DNA of 64,000 nt from Typha latifolia. Taxonomy: Eukaryota; Streptophyta; Magnoliopsida; Poales; Typhaceae. This document shows, one piece after another, positions 22,557-34,509 of this stretch (position 1 is its first letter; every line of letters begins with the position of its first letter). The notes under the pieces were generated by a model. It searched no databases and had not been told where the DNA came from. It saw only the letters and a list, made by a program, of their open reading frames with translations. The stretch lies in contig CM034103.1 in the NCBI GenBank assembly GCA_019914945.1, positions 1,240,001 through 1,304,000 of the forward strand, read 5' to 3'. The translations under genes were made by a program, and so were the position numbers.

Positions 22557-25500
22557 ATGAGGAAATGGGCACTCCCTTCCGCTCTTCTCCTTCTCCTCCT
22601 CCTCTCCACTGTCCCGGATCAAGGTACGAGGGTTCATCGATCTCCTCTACTAGTCCTCTCCGATTTATTTTGCGGGATTTTTCGTGTGATTTCGAGCTGT
22701 TACTGATGCGATCGTTGCGGATCTTGTTGTAGGCCGTAGGCTCCATGCGAATGCGGAGGAGAGTGGCGATTCGGACGAGCTCGTGGATCCGCCTAAGGTG
22801 GAGGAGAAGCTTGGTGCCGTCCCTAATGGATTGTCCACTGATTCCGATGTCGCCATGAGGTTTGTGGACCTGATCTAGTGTTTTCCCTTCTCCTTGTTGA
22901 GTTTAGCTCTGAAAGATGCGATCTTTTTGTTGCTTTTGGTGAAATCTTAGGGAGGCGGAGTCGATCTCGAGGAAGACTCTGCGGAGTAATGCTGAGAAGT
23001 TTGAGTTCCAAGCTGAGGTTTCTCGGCTTATGGATATAATCATCAACTCTCTCTACAGCAACAAGGACATCTTCTTGAGAGAACTTATCTCTAATGCATC
23101 AGATGTATGCGATCTTGTATAGGAAATTGTTTCCTATATGTGTTCTGGTTCTAATCTTATATGGGGTTAACTATTTTTCCTTTTGTCTAGGCGTTGGATA
23201 AGATCAGATTCCTTTCCCTCACCGATAAGGAGATGCTAGGAGAAGGAGACAACACTAAGCTAGAAATCCAGGTGAGTGGTGTCACGACGAAAGAGAATTA
23301 GTTTACACTTTCTCTAGATTACATTTGATTTGAGCATGTGATTTATGCGATGCTGCAGATTAAGTTGGATAAGGAGAATAAGATCCTATCTATTCGTGAC
23401 CGAGGTATTGGTATGACGAAGGAAGACTTGATTAAGAACTTAGGAACCATTGCCAAGTCTGGAACTTCAGGTATTGGCGCATTGCTAACCTTAAGCTGAT
23501 TGGTATAGATAATTATCTAGTCCAGTATTTTATATAAGTTGGGAATATGTGTATAGATAATTATGCTGCTTCTTATGTGCAGCATTTGTGGAAAAGATGC
23601 AGACGGGGGGTGACCTCAGTCTCATTGGGCAGTTTGGTGTAGGGTTTTACTCAGTCTATTTGGTTGCTGACTACGTCGAAGTTATTAGCAAGCACAATGA
23701 AGACAAACAGTATGAGTGCTACCGCTCATTTTCTCTATCACTTATCATGGGATCTTTTTCTTAATTTGATGCCATGGTTTACCATTATGAAATCCACAGA
23801 TACGTATGGGAGTCCAAGGCTGATGGGTCATTTGCAATATCTGAGGATACATGGAATGAACCCCTTGGACGGGGAACTGAAATAAAGTTGCATCTCAGAG
23901 ATGAAGCCAAAGAGTATTTGGAAGAGGACAAATTGAAGGTATGCTTACTTCATTGTGATTTTTTCTGCACTTCATCTTTCAAGAAGATTGCAGTCTCTGT
24001 TGCTACAGTTTCCATTGGTTCCATGTGTTTGATTATTACATTGTATACGACTATGATACTTAATCATTCTTCGTATTTTTGAGAATAGGAATTTTGATCC
24101 AAAGAGGGTATCATTGCTTAGCTTATTTGTGGTGTTCTGAAATACTTATTTGTTTGACTCTCAATACGGATCAAACTCACTTTCTATCAATCGTCCACTA
24201 TTATATGCTCTATGTTATTAGAACCAATCTACCGTAAAATTCACATAACAAATAAGAAGTACGAATGTGATTAGTGGAAGGGCACCCAAAAAAAAAAACA
24301 GAATACTGGCTACAAATGGATGGCCAACTGTTGGAGACCTGGAGTCCTAGTTGATTTCTGCAAAATGGATGGCCAACTATAAGAAATCAAAAATTGATTT
24401 CTGCAAAATTACTTCGAATTTCTTAGATCATGCAGGCAAAAATAAATGATAAGCAAATAAGTCTTACAACTCTCTCAGATATTTCTTATAAGTCATAGGG
24501 CCAATTACAGGAACGACATTCATGTTGTAGATATAATAAGCAGTTCCATTACAATCTTTGGTATCTTGCCACTAGATGACAGTAATTCAATTTGGAGCAG
24601 GAAACTTGATAATTATATGCCATTGCTGTCGATATTAATTCTTAAATTCAATCTCTCTTCTTGCAGGAATTGGTAAAGAAGTATTCTGAATTCATCAACT
24701 TCCCCATTTATTTATGGGCAACCAAAGAGGTTGATGTGGAAGTGCCAGCAGAAGAAGAGGAATCCAGCGAAGAAGAGGAATCATGTAGGAACTTTTGATA
24801 TAAATTTCAATTTTATCAATAGTCATTGTCAAATCACACTAGGTTGATTGGTAAACATGTTATCCTAGTTCCCTTTTCTAATTTTTTTTTGTAACAGCTG
24901 AAACAACAACTGAAGATGAGGAAACTGAAGAGGAAGGAGCTGAGAAAAAGTCCAAGACAAAGACAGTGAAAGAAACAACTTACGAATGGGAAGTCTTGAA
25001 TGACATGAAGGCTATATGGCTTCGTAACCCGAAGGAGGTCACAGATGAAGAGTACTCAAAATTCTATCACTCTCTATCTAAGGTACATGCTTATAGACTT
25101 GTTAGAGACTGATTAACAGGACTCACGAGCAAATCCTTTTATTAGTTGTCTTCTAAGAAATTTGTGGGTGATGTTGACTTTTATAGTAGTTTAGCAGAAC
25201 TAGTAGTTTGCAATTTCTTTAAAAATAGCCATACATGCCAGAAGTTTCTTTAGCTTACTTTTAAATTACCAGCTACTTGATTAACTTTCCTTCTTTTTCA
25301 GGATTTCACTGATGAAAAGCCTCTAGCTTGGAGTCACTTTACTGCTGAAGGTGATGTAGAGTTCAAAGCTCTGCTCTTTGTACCTCCAAAGGCTCCTCAT
25401 GATCTTTATGAGAGTTATTACAACACTAACAAGTCCAACTTGAAGCTGTACGTCAGAAGGGTTTTCATTTCTGATGAATTCGATGAGCTTCTTCCGAAAT

Positions 25501-27833
25501 ACCTTAGCTTTTTGCAGGTCTGCATATTCTTGTATAGATCATAGATACGTGATATATGTGAGTGAGCTCACATGGTTTTCTTTCCATCTGTATAGGGTCT
25601 TGTTGACTCGGACACACTTCCACTTAATGTATCAAGAGAAATGCTTCAACAACACAGCAGTCTGAAGACGATTAAGAAGAAACTGATCCGCAAGGCTCTT
25701 GACATTATTAGACGGATTGCGGAAGAGGATCCTGATGAATTCAGCAGCAAAGACAAGACAGGTATTCTTGTTCACTCTCAATACAGAAATTGCAATTTTT
25801 TCCTACTTTTTGGTGATAGGATGACCTTATGAAACAGATGTGGAGAAAACTAGTGAAAATGATGAGAAGAAGGGGCAATATGCTAAGTTTTGGAATGAAT
25901 TTGGCAAATCCATTAAGCTTGGCATTATTGAGGATGCTCACAACAGGAACCGTCTAGCTAAGCTCCTTAGGTTTGAAAGGTTTGTCCTAACTAGATACTC
26001 TTTGGATTGGTTTGCATTGGAGAGGAGCAAATAAAATGCATCTTATATACCATCCTTATGTTATTTCAGCACCAAGTCGGAAGGTAAACTTGCCTCACTT
26101 GATGAGTATATTTCAAGAATGAAGCCAGGACAAAAGGACATTTTCTATATTACGGGAACTAGCAAGGAACAGTTGGAGAAATCTCCATTCCTTGAGAGGC
26201 TTACGAAGAAGAATTATGAGGTAAGATAGAAGCGTGGTACCTTTCTTTGTGCAGCATATTTTTATTAATCAAGTTTAGAATGATTGAGGATCAATGAAAA
26301 GCATAATATGTTGTCATTTCCTCTGTGGTCTGTGCTTTCTACTTGAACGAGGTACTGTACCTATGTTAATGTCTTTAAAGTTTGTCAGATTTATTGCCAC
26401 GGCTGCATGGTGTCTTACTTTTTACCAAATTTTGAGAAACCCTCAGCAAACTATTGAATGTTCCTTGCCATTTGTTTCTCCAAATAATCCAAGATTCATG
26501 ATGCTTGACTAACACAAGTATTATGAATTCAATTGATTTGCAAGTATGTGTATACTAATGTCTCGCATACCCATTTTTTCCACAGTATGTTTCTTTCCTA
26601 TTCAAGTTATACATTCTGAGATCCTGTGAAATTATGCATCGTCTGTTTTCAAATTCTAGAGTGCAAACTTAATTCTTATCCAGCACTTGCTATTCTACTT
26701 TGAGATGTCGGCCAGTCAGCCATGTACAGAAATTCTCCAGTATGATGGACAGATAGAAATTTCCATATTATTCACTTCAATTATTATTCACCAAAATTCA
26801 CAAAGGCAATGTTTGAGTCTTGGGCCATATTCTGATGTTCTTAATTCATACAATTGCACCTTCCGAAAAAGAACACTGCTTATTTTCTTCCACAATTTTG
26901 CAGGTTATATTCTTCACTGACCCTGTTGATGAATACTTGATGCAATACCTTATGGATTATGAAGACAAGAAGTTCCAGAATGTGTCTAAAGAGGGTCTCA
27001 AGCTTGGGAAAGACTCAAAACTGAAGGACCTCAAGGAGTCCTTCAAGGAGCTGACTGACTGGTGGAAGAATGCTCTTTCAAGTGAGAATGTTGACTCAGT
27101 AAAGATAAGCAACCGTTTGGACAACACTCCTTGTGTTGTGGTCACATCGAAATATGGGTGGAGTGCAAACATGGAGAAGATTATGCAGTCTCAGACTCTT
27201 TCTGATGCCAGTAAGCAAGCATACATGCGTGGCAAGAGGGTCCTCGAGATTAACCCAAGGCATCCTATTGTCAAAGAACTCCGTGAGAGAGTTGCTCAGG
27301 ATCCTCAGGTACTATATTTACCTAAAAATTCATTGTTGATTTGTCTATTTATGTGGTTCCTTAATTAACATGGCCTCAATATTTCATCAATTTTTTGGAA
27401 TGATGATTATTTCCTGCGATCAGTTTCTTTAGAATTTCAAACTACTATTGAATTTGGCACCTCAATTTCCTTGTCCACCATAAATTTCGCGGCTCTGTGC
27501 CCTTCATTACTTTGTACGGATTTCTGATTATTAGGTATATTAATGGAATCTGTGTGCCAATATCTGCAGGATGAAGGCGTAAAGCACACAGCGAGGCTCA
27601 TATACCAAACAGCTCTCATGGAGAGCGGTTTCTTGCTCAACGATCCGAAGGAATTTGCCTCAAGCATCTACAAGTCTGTCCAGAAGAGCCTAGACATCAG
27701 TCCTGATGCAACGGTAGAAGAGGAAGATGACACAGAGGAAGTTGAGGTTGAAGAAGACTCTACTAAGAAGGAAGCTGACATAGATTCTATTAAAGAGGAG
27801 GTGGAGGATTTTCCCGCCAAGGATGAATTGTAG
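22557..27833 (+). CDS. HSP90-7: endoplasmin / GRP94, ER-resident HSP90 (HSP90-7, SHEPHERD)
   Basis: ATP-dependent ER luminal chaperone that folds receptors and secreted proteins. Fifteen exons: 22557-22623, 22733-22859, 22951-23104, 23191-23271, 23359-23470, 23583-23709, 23800-23938, 24667-24784, 24898-25082, 25302-25517, 25596-25761, 25838-25979, 26070-26220, 26904-27308, 27570-27833. All phases join, giving 817 residues (Arabidopsis about 823). There is a leucine-rich signal peptide (about 1-22). The GHKL ATPase motifs are [32 protein letters not shown] and GQFGVGFYS. An acidic linker lies at about 290-325, then the middle and dimerisation domains, an acidic tail and a C-terminal KDEL retention signal. 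The promoter carries two exact ERSEs and a UPRE core. Confidence 0.98.
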
Positions 27834-29269
27834 ACTTAGTAGCCTGTGCTGAGCATTAGAAGAACCCTCTCTTTTTCAGAGTTTTTAATGACATTATTAG
27901 GAAAATGAACAACCAGAAGAATGATCTTGAGTGTTATCCAATTTCTATGCGGTAAGCATGCATAATTAAGGAGATTTTGAGGTGTACCTTAGTTGATCAA
28001 CAAAAGTACTGTCTATAAAAACTTCTTTTCCTTTCATCATTAACGAGTTCTACTTCAGGATGCATAGATATATTTCTCACTTTCTTTTCCACAGTATCCT
28101 TCCTCTCTATGAGGAGGTGATGATTATTACTCTTTTAGTTACTCTTGTTTTCTTGCTGGTTGCCACCAAGGAATGCAATGTGTGATGATTGGTTAGCTTT
28201 GGCGCCTGACATTGGCCTTAAAAAACTAATCTGGAGGAATATTCTTTCGCTGTAAAATTTAATCTATTTGGTGTGCATGACTTTTTTTTTTTCTTCTATT
28301 GTAGATTATATTTATGTGTTTCTTAGGCTAACCATTAAATCTCGATGCATTGATGTTGGGGTTAATCTTCTTATGCATATGATTTATGTTAACTCGATGA
28401 AAAACGATAATTTTTATATTTTATATGTAAGTGATTCTTAGTTTGAGTTAACATATTTTAATAAACTCAAAAAATAGATTTAATTTAACTAGTTAAAAAA
28501 TTTATATTTTTAGACAGATTTTGCTTTGATACTATATTAACTACTCTAAGAGGATTGGATCAGTTGTTTAATTTATATATTAAGAAAGATTAATTTCTTT
28601 ATCTAACCTAATATTAACTCACGGGTTTGTGATAAAAAAAAAAAACTTTATGCGTCTCTAGCAAACAAGAAAATAGAAAGAAAATGAACCCACGTATAAA
28701 TAAATCACTATTGACTTCCAACAGTGACTTCCAATCGCTAACATTCGTTTTAAGCGATGGTCTACTACTTATTTATCCCTGTGGACCGTTGAACAATCTC
28801 CCTATAAATTAAAAATGGGATCTCATTTGTCTCATCACCTCAAACATTCAACTCTATACAAACGCATATAATATCGCATTCTTGCCAATGAATTTATTTC
28901 CACTCCTCTCCACGTCCTTAACCCAATTTTAAATAGCAATCCCTCTCCAAGGAGAATAACATTAACAATATAATGTACATTAATTACAACCAAAATATAG
29001 AATTCTGATCATCAACAACATTACAAACAATAGAGAAGTATTAAGCCAATTAAAGAAGTTTTGCTTCTTATCTTTTATAGTATTAATTTAAGTGTTACCG
29101 ATGCATAGATATTATTCTATATGATAAATTATCACTGTACCTCAATGTATGAATTTTATTAGCTCTGACCATAGGTTCGAGTTCGATGATTCCCGTGTAA
29201 TATTTAGTAAATTTTTCACAGAAGCTTAATATAACGCTATGACTTAATTTTACGTGGAAGAAATATTAA
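27834..29269. other. intergenic, HSP90-7 3' UTR then AT-rich DNA
   Basis: The first 100-200 bases are the HSP90-7 3' UTR. The rest is AT-rich without recognised genes or terminal repeats. Confidence 0.5.
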
Positions 29270-29897
29270 TCACCTGGCGATGTTGGGGCAAAAGGTGACG
29301 GCGTAGTCGGCGGTCCCGGCGGCGCAGGTGAAAGTGGACGTGGCGTCGCCGTAGGAGTAGCTGTATGCGCGGGGATACGCCTTCTTGAACAACTGGGAGT
29401 ACGCCGTCGGTCCGCACGTGTCGTCCCCGAACGCCTCGCACGCGCTCCGGCACGTCACCATCGCCAGCTCCGGCGGGCACGCCCCGTCGACGTCGACCGC
29501 GCACCCCGTAAACCCACAGTTGGGCACGCTCCCGCCTACCGGAGTCACCAAGATAGGTAGGTTGTAGCCGTCTACTAGGCTGACGTCGTAGATGTCGTTC
29601 GAGTTGGCGGCGCCGAGGGTGAACTCGGCTAAGGTGGCGAGCCGAGGCAGTCGACGAGCCGGAGCCTCTGTCGGCGGTGGCGCAGGAGAAGAGGTTGAAG
29701 GAGGAGTCGGAGGAGCAGAGGGTGCGGGCCCAGACGCGGCCGGACCAAGAAGGGGGGCGCCCACGTGGCGGGACTCATTTGGCGAGAGGGGGAAACCGGC
29801 GGTGTGGAGCGGCGGCGAGCCGGAGTTGGAGAGGAGGCCTGGCCACACGGTTCGGTCGCAGTTGTTGGTTAGTAGGAAGGTCGTAGATATCGCACTA
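29270..29897 (-). pseudogene. thaumatin-like (PR-5) protein gene, frame-broken
   Basis: Thaumatin-like proteins are secreted, disulfide-rich pathogenesis-related proteins. An exon after an acceptor at 29898 reads SAISTTFLLTNNCDRTVWPG, then PNESRHVGAP. The typical continuation SWSGRVWARTLCSSD lies in another frame. The frame then changes again near a CGTCGAC and returns at TLAEFTLG, running through YNLPILVTPVGG, NCGFTGC and the Cys-rich end YAVTFCPN. Three single-base losses, the first in a C6 run at about 29752-29757, would account for this and happen to keep an open frame. Upstream, a signal-peptide-like MKLSK (minus strand, about 30042) is followed by a further one-base shift before a hydrophobic stretch. 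Either a pseudogene or sequence errors. Confidence 0.72.
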
Positions 29898-29909
29898 CCT
29901 GAGATTTAA

Positions 29910-29910
<1 letters not shown>

Positions 29911-29942
<32 letters not shown>
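29911..29942. repeat. (TA)n microsatellite
   Basis: TA dinucleotide run immediately upstream of the thaumatin-like exon. Confidence 0.95.
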
Positions 29943-29945
<3 letters not shown>

Positions 29946-30346
29946 ATTAATTCACTGTAGATATTAACTAGAGAGAAGAGAGAGATTTAAGTTGAACTTG
30001 GAGAAAGGAGAGGAGGAGGACTGTAGCCTTTGGAAAGCTTCATTTGAAGGTTGGGGGGGATCGAAGATGATTCTAAATATATATTAAAAAAGAGGGAGGG
30101 ATCGAGCTCACATTCATTTGATTATTGTATCTGCGTTTGGTATCGATTCTCTTCTTAATACTACTACTCATGACGCACCTCCAGGCTCCTACTCGTTACA
30201 TAGCCTTCGATCCTCCTACTGGAGAAATTCAATTTTGTCCAGATCCCAAATTCTTTCTTTGAAACTATTATATGCCTTGTTTGGCTTGAGGCTAAATTCT
30301 GAACTCCTCAGTTAGTTTTATTTCTTAGTCTTAGTTAGATATAAAA

Positions 30347-30414
<68 letters not shown>

Positions 30415-31972
30415 GTTATTGAACTAGATTAACAGCAAGAGACTTGATGTTGATGCTGAAGTGCACTTCTTGCAATCATCAACTTCTTTTTTAGGGGCTG
30501 CCACAGGATGTTGCAAGTTTAAAGCATTGTTGTTCTTCTATGATCTCGATTTGGAGCCAAGACATCCAACTTGCTAGCGGCTAAGAGGAAGGTTTGCTGC
30601 CATCTCCCTGTCTTCTGATTTTGTATGAGTGCTTATATCTATTATTACTTGCTTGATACTTTGCTTTATTTTTATTTGGCATGTGACTAGGAATTGTATT
30701 TAAAGTGCGATGGTTAAAATGATGTATGTGGATAAGTATTGCGTGAAAGATGATGATGCATCTGAGATCCAAAAGCCAGGCCGACACAAGTAAAAAAAGG
30801 GACTGGACATTATAATTACATATGGACTGATGCCCACGTTGGGTTGAGGCAAATCTCAGCCCAAATGAAGGATTATACCTTATTTCCCTTCTATAGAACT
30901 CAAATACATCCACATTCATAGTATGAAGTTAATTGGTCTAGCCAAATTATTAAACAAATTTTATCCTCTCAATCAGTTTAATCTGTTTATGACTGGACTT
31001 AATAATCCATTTATGACACAATAACTCGTTCTCAAGTACTAACTCATTTATAACATAAGAAAATTGTTTATAACCCAAATAACTATTTAACAAATAGTTT
31101 ATGTTCCTCAACACATTTAATAAATGAATCATATTTATGTTTGAATAATTATGACCCTATTGCCACCTCAGGCACACAACTTAACATTTAAGACCTGACA
31201 CCTTTAATCTATTGATCTAAGGTTGCATTTGTTTGGGAGATATAAAAGTGGGATTGAATTAGTTATCTGAGTGTCATACATCTTATGTTTGATATAAAGA
31301 TATAATGGACTGAACTAATAATAAGAACAGAAGGGGATAGATACAGCATCACCAAATTGACCCTTTGAAAACGACATCTTCCTACCTTTATATATAAAAG
31401 AAAAGGAATTGAAAGCAATATTAACCTGATGATGCTTGACGTGCTAATAACTAAAATTACTTACTAGTAGAGTAAAATAGAAAGGATCATTCTACCAGTC
31501 AACTCTTCGCAACTATGACCATCATTAATATCACAAGACGCAGAAATGGCTCATTTTTCATATATCAATAGAAACAACATTTATATAACAAATCTGGATA
31601 CTTATCAGATGAAGGAGACCTCTTCCAATTAAAGATTCTGGAGCTTGCATCGCATACAAATTAAAGCATATAAAGAAGAAGGGTGGAACAATATTGTAGA
31701 ACAAACATAGTTGTAAACTAATAATATAACCAGAAGAGGAAGATCACATTGCATCCAAAAGCAAAATACATTTCTATAGCAAAAAGGAGAGATCTTAGAC
31801 AACTTTCAAACAGTGTATGTAACAACTGATGTATGTTTCTCCTGTGCTTTAATTGAAATCAAACCATCCTAAGAGATAAAAGAGCAAAAGAGCAAGACAT
31901 TTAAACCCTAGACCAAAATCCTAAGATAACCAACTACTAGGTCAGGTAAAAAGTTGAAACTTTTACCACCAT
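29943..31972. other. intergenic between thaumatin-like remnant and cold-shock gene
   Basis: Contains a GA-rich leader near 30000-30120 (probably the old first exon and promoter of the thaumatin-like gene), a poly-A/TA tract, and the 3' UTR of the cold-shock gene near 31970. No additional gene was recognised. Confidence 0.45.
30343..30411. repeat. poly-A run joined to a (TA)n microsatellite
   Basis: About 22 A residues (30343-30364) run directly into about 46 bp of TA repeats. A poly-A head followed by a microsatellite is a common scar of an old retroposition, but no element body was recognised next to it. Confidence 0.9.
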
Positions 31973-32545
31973 TTAGCCGCGGCAATCTCTAGCGAAATGC
32001 CCCGTCCCCCCACAGCTGTAGCAAGATCCGCCGCCACTTCCTCCACCATACCTCCCTCCACCACTACCACCACCACTTCCTCCTCCTCCTCCCTGGTAGC
32101 AATCCCTGGCCATATGACCCGCCTCTCCACAGGAATAGCAACTTCCACCACCTCCTCCACCGCCATAAGACCCACCTCCGCCTCCACCTCTTCCTCCTCC
32201 ATACCCTCCTCCATACCCTCCTCCGTATCCCCCACCTCTGCTTCCTCCACCGCGTCCGCCGCCTCCGTAGCGACCGCCTCCGCCTCCGCCGCCACTTCCG
32301 GCGCCGGTAACGCTGGATCCGTCGGGGCCGGTGACGTCGACCGCCTTGGTCCTGCCGTCGTCGCCCTCGGCAACAGAGAACTCGACCGACTCGCCCTCAG
32401 CGAGAGAGCGGAAGCCGTCGGACTTGATGGATGACTGGTGGACGAAGAGATCCTCGCCGCCGTCGTCGGGGGTGATGAAGCCGAAGCCCTTGGTTCCGTT
32501 GAACCACTTGACGGTCCCCTTCAATCTAGCGTTGCCTTGCGCCAT
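31973..32545 (-). CDS. cold-shock domain glycine-rich zinc-knuckle RNA-binding protein
   Basis: Plant CSP/GRP2 class RNA chaperone that binds single-stranded nucleic acid and melts RNA structure, usually in cold or development. Single exon, 190 residues. Cold-shock domain at about 6-75 with RNP1 (KGFGFITP) and RNP2 (LFVHQS) motifs and the GTVKWFN start. A Gly/Arg/Tyr-rich region follows, with two CCHC zinc knuckles: [14 protein letters not shown] and the C-terminal [14 protein letters not shown]. The start [10 protein letters not shown] is chosen over an upstream in-frame Met because plant CSPs begin just before the cold-shock domain. The frame is intact, in contrast to both flanking GC-rich loci. 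Mirror frames over the glycine repeats are artefacts. Confidence 0.96.
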   Translation of the reverse strand: MAQGNARLKGTVKWFNGTKGFGFITPDDGGEDLFVHQSSIKSDGFRSLAEGESVEFSVAEGDDGRTKAVDVTGPDGSSVTGAGSGGGGGGGRYGGGGRGGGSRGGGYGGGYGGGYGGGRGGGGGGSYGGGGGGGSCYSCGEAGHMARDCYQGGGGGSGGGSGGGRYGGGSGGGSCYSCGGTGHFARDCRG

Positions 32546-32591
32546 TGGAGAGGAAAGAAGCAAAGGAAGAGTAAGAGACGAAGATCGGCGA

Positions 32592-32605
32592 AAACCCTAA
32601 CCCTA
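32592..32605 (-). promoter_or_regulatory. telo-box in the leader of the cold-shock gene
   Basis: AAACCCTAACCCTA on the plus strand, two telo-box units, about 50 bp upstream of the ATG. Telo-boxes are common in plant genes for translation and RNA metabolism. Confidence 0.6.
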
Positions 32606-32636
32606 GAGAGAAGAAAACTGTGCCTTCATCATCTCA

Positions 32637-32644
32637 TATTTATA
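32637..32644 (-). promoter_or_regulatory. TATA box of the cold-shock gene
   Basis: TATAAATA on the minus strand, about 92 bp upstream of the ATG. Confidence 0.7.
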
Positions 32645-33250
32645 GAATACGAGGGTTGATAGTATCGGGTTATCGGATTAAAGGAATATAACAAATGGCA
32701 CCCATTACCCGTTACCCGTCAGTCCGTCATAATTTTCAACTTTTATATCTTATTCATCTGAACCCGGATTTGATTTGGAGCTCGAAAGATAACGGTTTTT
32801 TTGTGGAATTTAACGATATTGGTTTCAGTATATCCTTTTAATTATTATTTTTTCGTGTCAAATTTATTTCACAAAATTTACTTTATATATATATAAATAT
32901 AAATACATAGGCTTCTTATTTATTCGTAAAAAGTTTTATAGGAATTTTGTAATATAATATTTTTTTTCTATAATTTTTAACGAGAGAGAGACGAGAATAG
33001 ATTGTGGCCGCTGGATGATAGATGATGGAGAGGTAGAGTTTGCAGAAGAAAAAAACAAAAAATAGGAAGCAGGAGGGTCAGATTGTAAAATTTTTAAATA
33101 CAGGTATGAATTATAAAATAGGTATAACTTAGAGGGTGATTTGTAAAATTCTCCATTTCTTATTCTCCCCTGTTCCTATTCGTCAGAGTAACGCCGACAT
33201 CTTATCCGGATCGGCGAAATCGATTATTAAGCGACGGCGATCCGATATTT
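32645..33250. other. intergenic
   Basis: AT-rich DNA between the cold-shock promoter and the J-domain remnant. No gene was recognised. Confidence 0.5.
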
Positions 33251-33645
33251 CTACCAGCATTGGTCCGTCTCCCACGTGCGGCGAGGAGATCTCGAGACCG
33301 ACGCGACGCCGGGTATAAGGGCGTCTTCCGCCGCCCGATCCCGATCATCATCTCCTTGTCGTAGTCGGCGCGCTTATCCGGGTCGGATAGCGTGGCGTAC
33401 GCCGACTGGATCCGGATGAACTCCTCCGCCGAAACGCCCTTCCGCGCCACGTCGGGGTGGCGCTCGGTACGCCGCCTTGATCTCGCTCCCCGTGGAGTCG
33501 GCGGGGGCCCGAGGACGTCGTAGAGCGTCGTGGAAGGCGACGCCGTGGCGGCGCAGGTGAAGTTTCTACAGCGGGGAGGGGGAGAAGGCTAGTCCCGAAT
33601 TCCGAGGCGGGAATTTGGATGAGGGATGGATAGCGCTGCGATCAT
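33251..33645 (-). pseudogene. small plastid-type J-domain (DnaJ) gene, frame-broken
   Basis: Relative of the small chloroplast DnaJ11/DJC23-type proteins. Read down from an ATG at 33645 (MIAALSIPHP), the family segments fall in different frames. RCRNFTCAATASPSTTLYDVLG is in one and a helix-II stretch (STGSEIKAAY) is in another. The HPDVARKGVSAEEFIRIQSAYATL and PDKRADYDKEMM part is in a third. The conserved C-terminus TWETDQCW ends at a TAG at 33251-33253 after another shift. Residues between AAYR and HPD are partly deleted, so the usual basic helix (RRLAR) before HPD is lost. At least four lesions make this a pseudogene unless the sequence is wrong. Confidence 0.75.
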
Positions 33646-34509
33646 AAGAGCATTAAGGTGAAATTAATCTGAGACTTGAAGACGATCGGAAGATAAGTTG
33701 TTATATATATATATAATTAGTTAGGGAAGGAGCTTATTCTTTGGGAAATTTATTAGAAGAAACCTATATTTTTTCTATTATTATTATTGTAATTCACACC
33801 CTATTACATACATATTTATTTTTCCACCCTTTTATTTTGCCGAAAACATAGATCCAGATAAAAAATAGAAAGGGAACCATAACTTAAGATCAAAAGAAAA
33901 GTATTTAGATATTGCTATCTTTAAACATAATAAAATATTCTTTATTCTTTAGAGGTCAAATAATAGATATTTATAATATGGGTGTGTGAATGATAATAAT
34001 AATAAAATATAGAGTATTTTTGATAAATTCCTCTATTCTTATCCATCTAGAAGGCTGAGTCAGCAAAGGACATAATTGCTCTTTTACCACCGGCACCAGG
34101 TCTAGAGGATATTTATTCGCAGTTAAAGAGGATCAGAGTGTCGGAATAAGACGCTAGAATGCGGATAAGTGGACCAGGGAAGTAGTTGGGAGTGAATAAA
34201 ACTCGATATGAATGCGAATTTTGAAGCATACAAGCATCGACAACGATGTTGATGTGGTATTCTTTGGATAAATCCTGGAACACTCGTATATGTTCTTGGA
34301 CTTGAACTTGAAGCCTGTCAATGTTATAGGATGAATCCAAAAGCAATGTGGTCCAGGAAATGCAAGGTTAGACACAAACTCGCATATACAAAAACCCTCG
34401 CATAAACTTATATACAAAAAAGAGAATAATAATAGTAATATCACATATACAACATAGTGAAATGATAAAAGAGAGAGAGAAAAAAAATATATGTGATTGG
34501 ATAGGGCTT
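33646..34509. other. intergenic, PSI1 3' UTR
   Basis: AT-rich DNA. The right-hand part (from about 34100) is the 3' UTR and flank of the PSI1-like gene. No further gene is visible. Confidence 0.5.

Noticed and set aside
22124..22706. Open frames over the HSP90-7 promoter and first exon on both strands
   Set aside because: They overlap the ERSE promoter and the signal-peptide exon in wrong frames.
31997..32659. Several long open frames on both strands over the cold-shock gene
   Set aside because: They are mirror and shifted readings of the glycine-codon repeats; only the minus-strand frame encodes a cold-shock domain and zinc knuckles.
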